From positions 1-64,000 of the forward strand of contig NZ_FRFE01000010.1 in assembly GCF_900143695.1 (NCBI RefSeq): a stretch of 64,000 nt of DNA, written 5' to 3'. This DNA is from Desulfopila aestuarii DSM 18488. GTDB taxonomy: Bacteria; Desulfobacterota; Desulfobulbia; Desulfobulbales; Desulfocapsaceae. The position numbers were made by a program, and so were the translations under genes. The first letter of the stretch is position 1, and each line of letters opens with the position of its first letter. Of this stretch, positions 34,392 to 43,566 are shown one piece after another. The notes below the pieces were generated by a model, which saw only the letters and a program-made list of their open reading frames with translations, made no database searches and was not told the origin of the DNA.

Positions 34392-36601
34392 GGCTTTTCC
34401 TCCTGTTTACTAGTGACAATTGCGGGTGTGTTGTTACGAGTTGCATTCGTCTTGTCTATGATGGCACACATGGCTTCGAGATTTTCAAATTTTTGCTGTG
34501 CATTTCTATCTTTACCTGCATTGTAGACGACAATCAAGGTCTTGCGTACTTTTACCGCCACTGAATCGACCAGCGACCCAAAAAGAATTCGCTCGACACC
34601 GCTTGCCTCTCCGGCCGTCATGACCACCACATCGGCATCTTCGGCCGCATCTTCGATAGCGTCCAGTCGTGAGTCAACGGGTGATACCAGGATCGTAGCC
34701 CTGAGTCCATTCGATTGCTTTTCGAGCCAGTTGGCGACCTCTTTCTCAAGGAACCTGATCTCCTTTTCCTCCGCATCGGAAGGTACCAAATACATGAGTC
34801 TGAGCTTGTGTTCGCCGATGCTATCCAGTGCCGCAATGATTTCATACATGGCAGCCAATTCATCAATTTCCGTGAATACCACAAGAATGTTTTCGGTGTG
34901 CAGTTCGCCGTAAAACCGGACCATCAGCACCGGGCATCGAACGTAATTGGCTACAGTGTCGAGCAACTTGCGAAATTTTTCTGCCGCTTTCTTCATAGGG
35001 TAACCAAGCACTACAGCGCGGGCGTCGTTGCATTCCACCGCGGCGACAATACCGGCGGCTATGTCAGGTCCCGGTACCAGTTCTGTGGCGAGGCTGTAGC
35101 CCATGTGGTGCACCTCTGCATGTTCTTCGAGAAACAGATGGTGGGGGCCGTGTTGTTCGACGGGAACCACATGGACAGCCATAGGCTGGGCTCGATAATG
35201 GCTGGCCAGGATGGTGGCAGTTCGGGCAAGACCCCGCGCGGCAGCTGGTTCTTCGGTATGAAAAACCACATATCCTGTGGCATCGGGTTCCATTTTCAGT
35301 TTCTGCCATTTCCAGGGAATGATGCGGAATGTGTCATCCAGGGCGCAGATGGCGGCACCCCGCATTTCCAGGTTCTCGTCACCTGAGGTGTCTGCACCGG
35401 TTTCTCCTGCGCTGGTGAGAGCAAAGCGGGCACTGATGGGACCGATAAGTTCTGAAAGAAAGACACCGGTCAGCACCACAGGGGTGATGACGGTGGCGTA
35501 GGGGGCCAGCCGTTCATCGGAGGAGAGGAGGAAAATCAGGCCGATGGCAACTCCAGCCTGGGGCAGCATGGCAAATCCCAGATATTTACGGACCAGTGGC
35601 GGCGAGTTTGCAATGAAAGCTCCCAGATTAACTCCTGCTATCTTACCGGAAACGGTGCCCAAAAAATAGACAATGCCAAGGACGCCGGCTGTCCGCAGCG
35701 AGTTGATATCGAGATGGCTGCCGGCCAGGGTGAAAAAGAGAACGTAGATGGGCGGCTCAAAGCGGTTCAGGGCACGAAAGATGCGGACGTCGCGCTCGGC
35801 TTTGTTGACCAGGGTGAAGCCGGCTGTCATACCGGCAAGCAGCGGTGAGAGATGCAGGGCCAGTGCTATTTCGCCGAGCAGTAGGAGGATGGCGAGGCCT
35901 GCCGTCATCAACTCTCCGAACTGTTCCAGTCGATCCAGAACCACAATGAGAACAGCTGCGGTGAGCAGTCCCAGCAGAATGGAACCGACAATCTCCATGA
36001 TGCTTGCTCCCACCGCCCACAACGCCGGATCTCCCGACTGACCGAGGAGCTGGTGTGCTATCGAGACAACCAGGCCGAAAAACATTATGGCGATACCGTC
36101 GTCGATGGCGACAATGGCCATGAGTGTCGAAGTGAGAGGGCCTTTTGCCTTGAGCTCACGGATCACAAGCAGCGTAGCTGCGGGTGCGGTCGCCACTCCT
36201 ATCGCACCGAGCAGCAGACTGAGCACCAGATAATTCCTGTTCGTCCAGTTATCAACTGTAAAACCGGTCAATTGGATGGTGACGAAAATGAGGATGCTGA
36301 CAGTCAGACAGGCACCGGCTGCCTCGCACAAGCCGATCCATTTCAAACTTCTGGTGTGTTGCCGTAGCTTTTTGATTTCAATATGCTCGCCTATACCGAA
36401 CGCGATCAGCATGAGGGCAATTTGGGTAAAGTGAGCAAGGTTGTGACCGACCCGCTCGTCAGTAATGAAGCCGAGACCGGTGGGGCCAAGCAGCAGGCCG
36501 GCCAGGATATAGCCCGTTACTGAAGGCAGGCGGAACCGTTGGGCAATTTTGCTTGCCGCGAGTCCTGCAGCGAGAAGAATGGCGATGCCGAGGGTGACCA
36601 T
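34388..36601 (-). CDS. Kef-type cation:proton antiporter with C-terminal Usp domains
   Basis: About 737 residues. The N-terminal 400 form a CPA2 monovalent cation/proton antiporter: opening LLAAGLAASKIAQRFRLP, VTGYILAGLLLGPTG, and a membrane IVAIDDGIAIMFFG with the ion-binding aspartates. The C-terminal 300 residues are two universal-stress-protein-like domains, the first (about 430-560) degenerate, the second (about 565-700) with a recognisable MTAGEASGVERILFGS nucleotide motif. The soluble part probably regulates transport by nucleotide binding. A GTG at 36607 is an alternative start. It overlaps the HIT gene. Confidence 0.88.
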   Translation of the reverse strand: MVTLGIAILLAAGLAASKIAQRFRLPSVTGYILAGLLLGPTGLGFITDERVGHNLAHFTQIALMLIAFGIGEHIEIKKLRQHTRSLKWIGLCEAAGACLTVSILIFVTIQLTGFTVDNWTNRNYLVLSLLLGAIGVATAPAATLLVIRELKAKGPLTSTLMAIVAIDDGIAIMFFGLVVSIAHQLLGQSGDPALWAVGASIMEIVGSILLGLLTAAVLIVVLDRLEQFGELMTAGLAILLLLGEIALALHLSPLLAGMTAGFTLVNKAERDVRIFRALNRFEPPIYVLFFTLAGSHLDINSLRTAGVLGIVYFLGTVSGKIAGVNLGAFIANSPPLVRKYLGFAMLPQAGVAIGLIFLLSSDERLAPYATVITPVVLTGVFLSELIGPISARFALTSAGETGADTSGDENLEMRGAAICALDDTFRIIPWKWQKLKMEPDATGYVVFHTEEPAAARGLARTATILASHYRAQPMAVHVVPVEQHGPHHLFLEEHAEVHHMGYSLATELVPGPDIAAGIVAAVECNDARAVVLGYPMKKAAEKFRKLLDTVANYVRCPVLMVRFYGELHTENILVVFTEIDELAAMYEIIAALDSIGEHKLRLMYLVPSDAEEKEIRFLEKEVANWLEKQSNGLRATILVSPVDSRLDAIEDAAEDADVVVMTAGEASGVERILFGSLVDSVAVKVRKTLIVVYNAGKDRNAQQKFENLEAMCAIIDKTNATRNNTPAIVTSKQEEKP

Positions 36602-36656
36602 GGGCACACTCTGCGTAAATGTTGATGGCGTCGTGAACTGACGTGTTGAGGAGATG

Positions 36657-36689
36657 ATGGTGCTCCGGGTAAACTGGCCGGAGCACCAT
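36657..36689. repeat. Perfect hairpin downstream of clpA
   Basis: ATGGTGCTCCGG (36657-36668) and CCGGAGCACCAT (36678-36689) form a 12-bp perfect stem with a 9-base loop, 14 bp after the clpA stop. No U tract follows on either strand, so it may stabilise an mRNA end or terminate with help from a factor. Confidence 0.6.
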
Positions 36690-36702
36690 TCGGTTCAGAC
36701 TG

Positions 36703-38964
36703 TTACTTGGTGTAGGTAAAGCTCAACTTGTCGTCTTTGAGATCGACTGCTGCTTCACCGCCGCGGTTAAGCTCACCGAAGAGGATCTCTTCGGTCAGGG
36801 TGTCGCCGATCTCCTTCATGATGAGTCGACGGAGTGGCCGTGCGCCGAAATCGGGGTCGTACCCTTTGGTGGCCAGCCAGGTACGGGCTGTATCGCTCAG
36901 CTTGATGGAAACCCGTTTCTCAGCGAGCTGCGACTCGAGTTCACCGATCAGTTTATCAACAACCTTCTCGACGGTTTCCGCACCCAGTTTGCCAAAGGAA
37001 ACGATGGCGTCGAGGCGGTTTCTGAATTCCGGCGCAAAAAGCTTGTTGATGACCGTTTTGTCCTTGCCGCCCTCACTGGTGACGAAACCAATGGACTTGG
37101 TGGTCATTTCCCGAGCGCCGGCATTGGTGGTCATGATGAGGATGACATTTCGAAAATCCGCCTTGCGGCCCGAGTTGTCGGTGAGGGTCGAATGATCCAT
37201 CACCTGAAGGAGGATCGAATAGATATCCGGATGGGCCTTTTCGATCTCATCAAGCAGCAGTACCGAGTAGGGATGCTTTCTGATCGACTCGGTCAACAGC
37301 CCGCCCTGATCAAAACCAACATAGCCTGGTGGTGAGCCGATGAGCCGTGAGACCGCATGTTTTTCCATATACTCGCTCATGTCGAACCGCTCGAAATGGA
37401 CCCCGAGCACTTGGGCGAGCTGGCGGGCAACTTCTGTCTTGCCGACGCCGGTGGGGCCGGCAAAGAGGAAGCAGCCGGTGGGCGAGTCGGGGTTGCCGAG
37501 CCCGGCCCGGGAGCGTTTTACCGCTGATACCACTGCGTCTATGGCCTCATCCTGGCCGAAGATCACCTCCTGCATTTTGGGAGCGAGTTCCTTCAGCTGG
37601 CTGACATCACTGCTGGTTCCGCTCTTGGCCGGGATTCTGGCCATGCGCGAAACCACCTTCTCGACATCGGTCACCTTGACCATGGAGCCCAGCCGACCTT
37701 CAAGGCGGAACATGGAACCCACCTCGTCCATAATATCGATAGCCTTATCCGGCAGGAAGCGTTCGTTGATATAGCGTTTGCTCAGCTCGGCCATGGCCTT
37801 GATGCCGTTTTTCGAGTACCTGATCTGGTGATGCTTTTCATACTTGGACTGCAGACCCTGGAGAATAAGTACGGTATCTTCCACCGAAGGTTCTTCGATA
37901 TCGATTTTCTGGAAGCGTCGGGACAGAGCCCGATCTTTTTCGATCTGGTTCTTATACTCTTCATAGGTAGTGGATCCAATGCACCGCAGGATGCCCGCCT
38001 GCAAGGCGGGTTTCAGCAGATTGGAGGCATCCATGGAGCCGCCGGAGGTGGCACCGGCGCCGACGATGGTGTGCATCTCATCGATAAAAAGAATGGCGTT
38101 CTTCTTGTTTTCAATGGCCGAGACCACACTTTTCAGCCGCTTTTCAAAATCGCCGCGATACTTGGTGCCGGCGACCAGCGTTCCCATATCGAGCAGGTGG
38201 ATTTCCACATCCTGCAGCAAGTCGGGTACCGTCGACTTGTCACCATTCTGGCGGGCAACTTTATCCTCATGGATGCGGAGCGCAAGCCCCTCGGCCATGG
38301 CCGTCTTGCCGACACCCGGCTCTCCAACCAGGAGTGGATTGTTCTTCTTTCTGCGGCAGAGTACCTGCATGATCCGGTTGATTTCTTCGTTTCGACCGAT
38401 AAGCGGATCGAGCCGTCCCTCTTCGGCTGAACGGGCCAGGTTGACGGTATATTCCTTCAGGGCTTTGTCTTCCTTGATGTTTTCCTTGGTGTCAGGTCCT
38501 TCAGGTGGGCTTGGTAGCGGTTCCTGCTGCAGCCCGTTGGGTATCTCGTGGGAGATGAAGTTGACCACCGCCATCCGGCCGACGCCTACCGAGCTGAGAA
38601 AGAAGACCGCATGTGACTCCGCCTCGGAAAATATCGAAACCAACACATCGCCGCTGTCCACCTCCTTTTTCCCGCAGCTCTGCACATGTGCCACAGCCCG
38701 TTGCAGCACCCGGTTGAAGGCGAGTGTCTGGGTAGGTTCCTGCTGGCTTGGGTGGGATATCGTTGGAATATCGCCTAAAAAGAACTTTTCGAGCCGTTCT
38801 TTTAGAATGTCGATTGAGCCACCACACTCATTGATGATGTAACTGGCCAGATCGTCATAGAGCAGGCCGTAGAGCAGATGCTCCACCGTCACATATTCAT
38901 GATTATGGTTTTTCGCTTCCCTGATTGCCCGGATCAGTGTCTTTTCGAGTGTCTTGCTCAGCAT
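36703..38964 (-). CDS. clpA: ClpA, ATPase subunit of ClpAP protease
   Basis: 753 residues: an N-terminal double Clp_N domain (1-145) that receives ClpS, then AAA+ module 1 with GEPGVGKT (214-221) and Walker B ILFIDEMHTIVG, and AAA+ module 2 with GPTGVGKT and LLLDEIEKAHPDI. The ClpP-docking tripeptide appears as IGF in MTTKSIGFVTSE. It unfolds substrates and feeds them to ClpP. It follows clpS by 32 bp, the usual gene pair. No clpP gene is in the window. Confidence 0.97.
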   Translation of the reverse strand: MLSKTLEKTLIRAIREAKNHNHEYVTVEHLLYGLLYDDLASYIINECGGSIDILKERLEKFFLGDIPTISHPSQQEPTQTLAFNRVLQRAVAHVQSCGKKEVDSGDVLVSIFSEAESHAVFFLSSVGVGRMAVVNFISHEIPNGLQQEPLPSPPEGPDTKENIKEDKALKEYTVNLARSAEEGRLDPLIGRNEEINRIMQVLCRRKKNNPLLVGEPGVGKTAMAEGLALRIHEDKVARQNGDKSTVPDLLQDVEIHLLDMGTLVAGTKYRGDFEKRLKSVVSAIENKKNAILFIDEMHTIVGAGATSGGSMDASNLLKPALQAGILRCIGSTTYEEYKNQIEKDRALSRRFQKIDIEEPSVEDTVLILQGLQSKYEKHHQIRYSKNGIKAMAELSKRYINERFLPDKAIDIMDEVGSMFRLEGRLGSMVKVTDVEKVVSRMARIPAKSGTSSDVSQLKELAPKMQEVIFGQDEAIDAVVSAVKRSRAGLGNPDSPTGCFLFAGPTGVGKTEVARQLAQVLGVHFERFDMSEYMEKHAVSRLIGSPPGYVGFDQGGLLTESIRKHPYSVLLLDEIEKAHPDIYSILLQVMDHSTLTDNSGRKADFRNVILIMTTNAGAREMTTKSIGFVTSEGGKDKTVINKLFAPEFRNRLDAIVSFGKLGAETVEKVVDKLIGELESQLAEKRVSIKLSDTARTWLATKGYDPDFGARPLRRLIMKEIGDTLTEEILFGELNRGGEAAVDLKDDKLSFTYTK

Positions 38965-38996
38965 AGTATATCGTCCTGGGTATCGCCCCTGTTGCG

Positions 38997-39311
38997 TTAG
39001 GCTCGTTCCATTGAGCAGCGCAACGGGAACTCGTTTTGACGGGCCAACTCGTGGACCAGCGCTATTTTCGTTTCACAGATTTCCCGGGTATAGACGCCTG
39101 CTACCCCGATCCCCTTTTCATGCACATTCAGCATGATGCGGGTCGCCTCCTGGGGCGACTTGTGGAAAATGTTTTCCAGGATGGACACCACAAATTCCAT
39201 CGAGGTGTAGTCGTCGTTGTGCAGCAGCGCTTTGTAGAGCGGTGGCTCCTGAACCTCGACCCAGTCCCTGGTGGCCACCGAACTTTGGCGGCCTTCTTTT
39301 CTATCAGGCAT
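38997..39311 (-). CDS. clpS: ClpS, N-end rule adaptor of ClpAP
   Basis: A 104-residue adaptor. After a flexible N-terminus the core begins PLYKALLHNDDYTSMEFVV with the acidic pocket residues that bind N-terminal destabilising amino acids, then VHEKGIGVAGVYTREICETK. It delivers N-end rule substrates to ClpA, encoded immediately downstream. Confidence 0.97.
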   Translation of the reverse strand: MPDRKEGRQSSVATRDWVEVQEPPLYKALLHNDDYTSMEFVVSILENIFHKSPQEATRIMLNVHEKGIGVAGVYTREICETKIALVHELARQNEFPLRCSMERA

Positions 39312-39484
39312 TGTTAATGTTTTATATTATGGTAGAAATTTTCAAGTGTTACTTGTGGTTGATCCTGCGGGCCTTCACTTACAATAATGCTTAACCGCAT
39401 ATTTTCAATGCGCAACAGCCCATAGTTTATAAGGGTCTTGCATCAAGCGGAGTTCAGCCGCGCTGAACATGGAGAGGTGGTGCT

Positions 39485-40846
39485 TCAGGGCCTTTTCAGC
39501 ATGGTCAGGAACATCTCTTCCAGAACGATATGCTGTGGCAGCGGTGAGCCCTTGAGGCGGAACTCAGCTTCTAAAAGAAGTGTAAGGCATTTTTTCAGCT
39601 GATTACAGGAAAAATCTCCTGCCTTGGTAAAACTCATGTAAAGAGCATACGGATGTCCGCCTAAGAGCTCGTCCCATTGACCTTTTTCTTTTAAGGCCGG
39701 CAGGTAGTGCGACTGGAACTGTTTGGCGTTCATCCCCTTATGCCAGGGAGGGGAGGGGGAGAGCTGGAGGGAACGGAAAACCAGCATCTTGCGAAGGTAA
39801 TTGCGCATCGTGGCCAAAATGGCCAGTCCATGGGTGCCGTTTTCCTGAAGGCGGCCAAGGATAGAGAGTGTTCTGCCAACCTGGTTCTTTCCGAAGGCAT
39901 CGGTCAGCTCAAAGAGCGCGTCTTCTCGACTGCGGCCAACCATTGCTTCCAGATCAGCGCAGGTGATCATCGGCCGGTCATCGGCATAGAGGGCTAATTT
40001 TTCGGTCTCGGTCACCACCGCCACCGGATGAAAACCCACCCGGTCAAAAAACATTTCCACAGCCCGGGGTTCGATTTTCTTGCCGAACCCGGAAAGGGTT
40101 TTGTAGAGCATCTCTTTCAATACGTCCTTTTGCTCCTGCTGGGCCTGGGAGGAGGCGCCGGCAGCAACCGAACAGTCGACGACGATACCGCTTTTTTTAA
40201 TAAAGGTGAAAAGGCGCTGTCGCTTGTCCACCGTCTCGGCGGTGAGGATGAGGCAATTTTGCTTCGGGATGCCGGAGGTGAAAGCCTCGATATAGCGATC
40301 ACTCATATCGGTGGCTCCACCTTTACCCATCCTGCCGGTGCCCACCGCTTCCTTAAGAAGATTGTCGGCCCAGCTTAAATCGCCCTGTGGTTTGGCGGAG
40401 CCGAACAGTTTTTCCCACTGGGAACCGGGTATTTCGGAAAAGGCAGTGGGGCTATCGATGGCTACCGAGCCGACTTTGGCGAAAGCGATGATATGGCGCA
40501 TGGCGGCAGCACTTTTGCCCCCATCGTGATTCTGCTGGGCCTTCTCCCAGATAGTGCCGGCCACGGTCTTGCTCAAAAAGATGCGGCTGTCGGAGACCCG
40601 GTAGATCTGTTTTCCTGGGAGCAGACTAAAACTCATGAGCCGGGCCAGGGTCTGGCCGCTGTCTTCCTGGTCTCCGTCAATGGGGTGCAAAGCTCCCCCG
40701 CCCTGTTTGAGGAGTGCTGCCTGCAACTGGTCCGCCGCTTCGCGGGCGAGATAGCGTTCGCCGAAAAAAAGAAAGAGGGGACAGGCGGTGATGGTCGGGG
40801 TGTCGGTCAGAAGGGTCGGGAGTTCGGAACGTTTAATCTGCGGCAT
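39485..40846 (-). CDS. holA: DNA polymerase III delta subunit (HolA)
   Basis: 453 residues of the DNA pol III delta family, the clamp-loader subunit that opens the sliding clamp. Recognised by the early CPLFLFFGERYLAREAADQL, the central AVEMFFDRVGFHPVAVVTETEKLALY, DLEAMVGRSREDALFELTDAFG and the C-terminal collar helices. It is about 110 residues longer than the E. coli protein, mostly through an insertion near residues 105-200. It is not grouped with other replication genes here. Confidence 0.88.
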   Translation of the reverse strand: MPQIKRSELPTLLTDTPTITACPLFLFFGERYLAREAADQLQAALLKQGGGALHPIDGDQEDSGQTLARLMSFSLLPGKQIYRVSDSRIFLSKTVAGTIWEKAQQNHDGGKSAAAMRHIIAFAKVGSVAIDSPTAFSEIPGSQWEKLFGSAKPQGDLSWADNLLKEAVGTGRMGKGGATDMSDRYIEAFTSGIPKQNCLILTAETVDKRQRLFTFIKKSGIVVDCSVAAGASSQAQQEQKDVLKEMLYKTLSGFGKKIEPRAVEMFFDRVGFHPVAVVTETEKLALYADDRPMITCADLEAMVGRSREDALFELTDAFGKNQVGRTLSILGRLQENGTHGLAILATMRNYLRKMLVFRSLQLSPSPPWHKGMNAKQFQSHYLPALKEKGQWDELLGGHPYALYMSFTKAGDFSCNQLKKCLTLLLEAEFRLKGSPLPQHIVLEEMFLTMLKRP

Positions 40847-40980
40847 GATTTCGATTATGGGTACAGGGTAGTTACGAAAAGATGGGGCTCGGTCAACGAA
40901 CCATTATGTGATTCATACTCGTTTTGGGCTATGGATGACAAGCAATGATCTGTGAAAATGGGAGAAAAGAGCACGTTCTT

Positions 40981-43410
40981 TTAGCGGGCGGACATCTTAT
41001 AGAGGATGGCCGGCAGGGAGCCGGGACGGATATACTCATCTCCGGTATCAGCTGCGAAAATGCCGTTGGTCAGCTGGGCAAGCTTCTTCCAGGTCAGATC
41101 CTGATGCAGCTTGTGCTGCTCGGCGACGATTTCCAGCATCCTGGTATTGTAGGGTGTATTGATGGTTGATGTGCCGGTCCCGACCGTGGCCAGGATATCA
41201 AGACGATTCCCAAACCGGCTGATCAGCTCCCCATAGGCCCTGATGCCGCCGCAGGAACCGATACTGATAAAACGCGGAAGGCCGGAAAGCAGATCTGGCG
41301 TAATTTCTTTTCGCTCAATGAGTCGATCCAGGGGCAGGAGTAGCTGCTCGCCCCGCCAGTAGCTATGTCCGCGTTGAGCGAACAGCTCGTGTCCTTTGGT
41401 CAGAAAGGTTTTGAGCAGATTCTCCTGGGCGGTTTTTCCGTGGTAGATATAGACAAAATGGTTCAGGTCAATCTTGCCGATCCGTTTCTGCCAGACAATT
41501 ACCACCGGTGTTCTGGCCGCGAGCTGGAACAGGGCTGCGAGATTGCCTGAATTTGAATGCTGCAGTTTTTGTAACACCGTGATTAGTTGCGTTTGCAGTC
41601 CCTTATCGATAGGGCCTGGTTCATACTCATTGCTAAAGGCTGGTCGATAACCGTGTCGAAACAGGTAGGAACCGTGCTCGCGATACGAGATGCTGCCGTC
41701 GTCGTCGTTCTGGAACACCGACAAACTGCACAACTTCCCGTCGGAGAGCCATTCGGCAAATGGCGTGGTCACATAAGGGGCAATATCAACCCATCCCTCA
41801 CGGTCGAGCATGGCCGAGATGCTTTGACTGTCGACTGCTGAGAGCAGTTGCGGATGATGGTCGAGATATTCCTGCAGGATTACCTGAACCTGGCGAGCGA
41901 ATCGACCGCTCTTATCGTTGGTAGCCTGCAATAGCAGCTCCAGAAGGGTCGTTCTGGCCTGTGGTTGCAGGGTTTTCAACAGATCGATGAAGGTGGCGGC
42001 GAAAAAGAGCAGGCTTTTCTCGTTACCAAGGGCTGACTTAGCCAGGAGCTTCAGTACCTCTTGTTGAGCGGCGGCTTCTTGTGGGAAAAAGGTGGTGAGG
42101 CTTCCTTTCCAGGCCAGATGGGTGAGAAAATCAGAGACCATGAGCGAATCGGGATCAATGACCCCCAGAAAGGAGAGCAGGTTATTGTTATATTCGGTGC
42201 TCAGTTTCGCAACCATCTCGGGAACGAGTATATCCCGAAATGACGAGTCGAACAGTTCGCTGCCATGTGCCAGCAGCACATAGAGATTTTCACATGTCAG
42301 ATCACGGGCCAGCTGGCGGCGAGCAGCCTGGGTGGCTAGGCGGAGAAGGGCAATTGCCTTGGCTCTGTCGCCCCCTGCGAGAGCCTGTTGCATTGAGGAA
42401 CCGAAACGGTTACGTGTGGTCGGATCAAGACGATGGAAGAGTTGCTGAAGTCCTGCTGGTGACATCTTTGCCAGTCGGCCACCGCTGATCTCCTGGCCGA
42501 AATTATCAGTGACAGCGTGGAGATTGTTGAGTTGTTCGGCGATGGCCGGCGCTGCCTCGCCAAGCCCGGTAAGCAGTATATTTTTGTCAGCGATGGAAAA
42601 GTCCGGATATGCAGATTCCCGGCTGGTGTCAGGAAGGGTGAAATAGTTGTTCAGCCAGTATCCGATCTCTGGTCCATTGATCTTGCTGCCGGCAAGCAGG
42701 CCGCTGAGATTGATTGCCTCTATCTCCGCGAGAATTGACAACTGGCCAAGGAGCGCCGGTAGTATGGCTGGCCGCACTTTTGGGGTGGCAAAACACTTCT
42801 CCGCAGCCCGTTTCTGGGCTGGGGTAAGTGGGGTGATAAGGTCGACACTTTTCAGTACCGTATCCTCATCGATGGTCTCAATCGAAAGAAGTGCACGGGT
42901 CGCCCATTGGCCAGCCTCATCGGTGGTATCGATCATCTTCAACCTTCGGATGACCCGGATTGCGCCATCGGCTGTTGTGTTTTTTAGGTTGGGTAATGGT
43001 GCGAGAACCTGTTCGTACACAAAGCTGACATCTTTTATTTCCGTCAGCAGCAGGCGAGCTCCACTGAGGGTTGCTCCCGGCAATCCAACATAATATTCCA
43101 GGAGGGGAATGGCGCTGAAGGAAATATCGAACAATTCCGGCAGGGAGAATATCGCTGGAAGATCTGCGGGGGAGATTGCCGGCAATTGCAAGAGGGCCCG
43201 TATCGCCCGGGAGGAGGTGTAATCGAGTGCGTTGATCTTTGGTGTGTAGGACGCAATCTCCGCTGAGGAAATTGTTTTGAGGTTCTTGAGACTTTCCAGG
43301 GTGCGATTTGCGGCAGCTTTGGATAACTGACTGGCATGGGCCGGTGCGCCAATCAGCAGAGCGAAAGCAAGGAGGAACGGCATGAAACAGCGTGTGGTGT
43401 GGAAAAACAT
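40981..43410 (-). CDS. Large exported protein with C-terminal caspase-like His/Cys pattern
   Basis: 809 residues, not a named family I can place. A signal peptide (about 1-26, ending GAPAHA) is followed by some 580 residues of helical repeats rich in Leu/Ala, like an alpha-solenoid. The C-terminal 200 residues are alpha/beta and contain QRGHSYW (His682) and, after a strand, FISIGSCGG (Cys720). A His followed about 40 residues later by a Cys at the end of a hydrophobic strand is the layout of caspase-fold (clan CD) peptidases. Proteolytic activity is inferred only. It is exported, alone in its transcript, and followed by no recognised terminator. Confidence 0.7.
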   Translation of the reverse strand: MFFHTTRCFMPFLLAFALLIGAPAHASQLSKAAANRTLESLKNLKTISSAEIASYTPKINALDYTSSRAIRALLQLPAISPADLPAIFSLPELFDISFSAIPLLEYYVGLPGATLSGARLLLTEIKDVSFVYEQVLAPLPNLKNTTADGAIRVIRRLKMIDTTDEAGQWATRALLSIETIDEDTVLKSVDLITPLTPAQKRAAEKCFATPKVRPAILPALLGQLSILAEIEAINLSGLLAGSKINGPEIGYWLNNYFTLPDTSRESAYPDFSIADKNILLTGLGEAAPAIAEQLNNLHAVTDNFGQEISGGRLAKMSPAGLQQLFHRLDPTTRNRFGSSMQQALAGGDRAKAIALLRLATQAARRQLARDLTCENLYVLLAHGSELFDSSFRDILVPEMVAKLSTEYNNNLLSFLGVIDPDSLMVSDFLTHLAWKGSLTTFFPQEAAAQQEVLKLLAKSALGNEKSLLFFAATFIDLLKTLQPQARTTLLELLLQATNDKSGRFARQVQVILQEYLDHHPQLLSAVDSQSISAMLDREGWVDIAPYVTTPFAEWLSDGKLCSLSVFQNDDDGSISYREHGSYLFRHGYRPAFSNEYEPGPIDKGLQTQLITVLQKLQHSNSGNLAALFQLAARTPVVIVWQKRIGKIDLNHFVYIYHGKTAQENLLKTFLTKGHELFAQRGHSYWRGEQLLLPLDRLIERKEITPDLLSGLPRFISIGSCGGIRAYGELISRFGNRLDILATVGTGTSTINTPYNTRMLEIVAEQHKLHQDLTWKKLAQLTNGIFAADTGDEYIRPGSLPAILYKMSAR

Positions 43411-43521
43411 GGCTGCCCTGCAAAGAAGGAGAAAGATGACACGTTCCGTCGGTGGATACAGAACTATTTCATTCTTGCAGCTCTATTTTCAAGGAAAAAA
43501 AGTAAAGAGGGGAGAGGAATG

Positions 43522-43558
43522 CTGCCTGGAACCCCTTTATGGAGAAGGTTCCAGGCAG
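43522..43558. repeat. Perfect hairpin downstream of the rhodanese gene
   Basis: CTGCCTGGAACC (43522-43533) and GGTTCCAGGCAG (43547-43558) form a 12-bp stem with a 13-base loop, 8 bp beyond the stop of the rhodanese gene. No U tract follows in the minus-strand transcript. Confidence 0.65.
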
Positions 43559-43566
43559 AAATGGTG

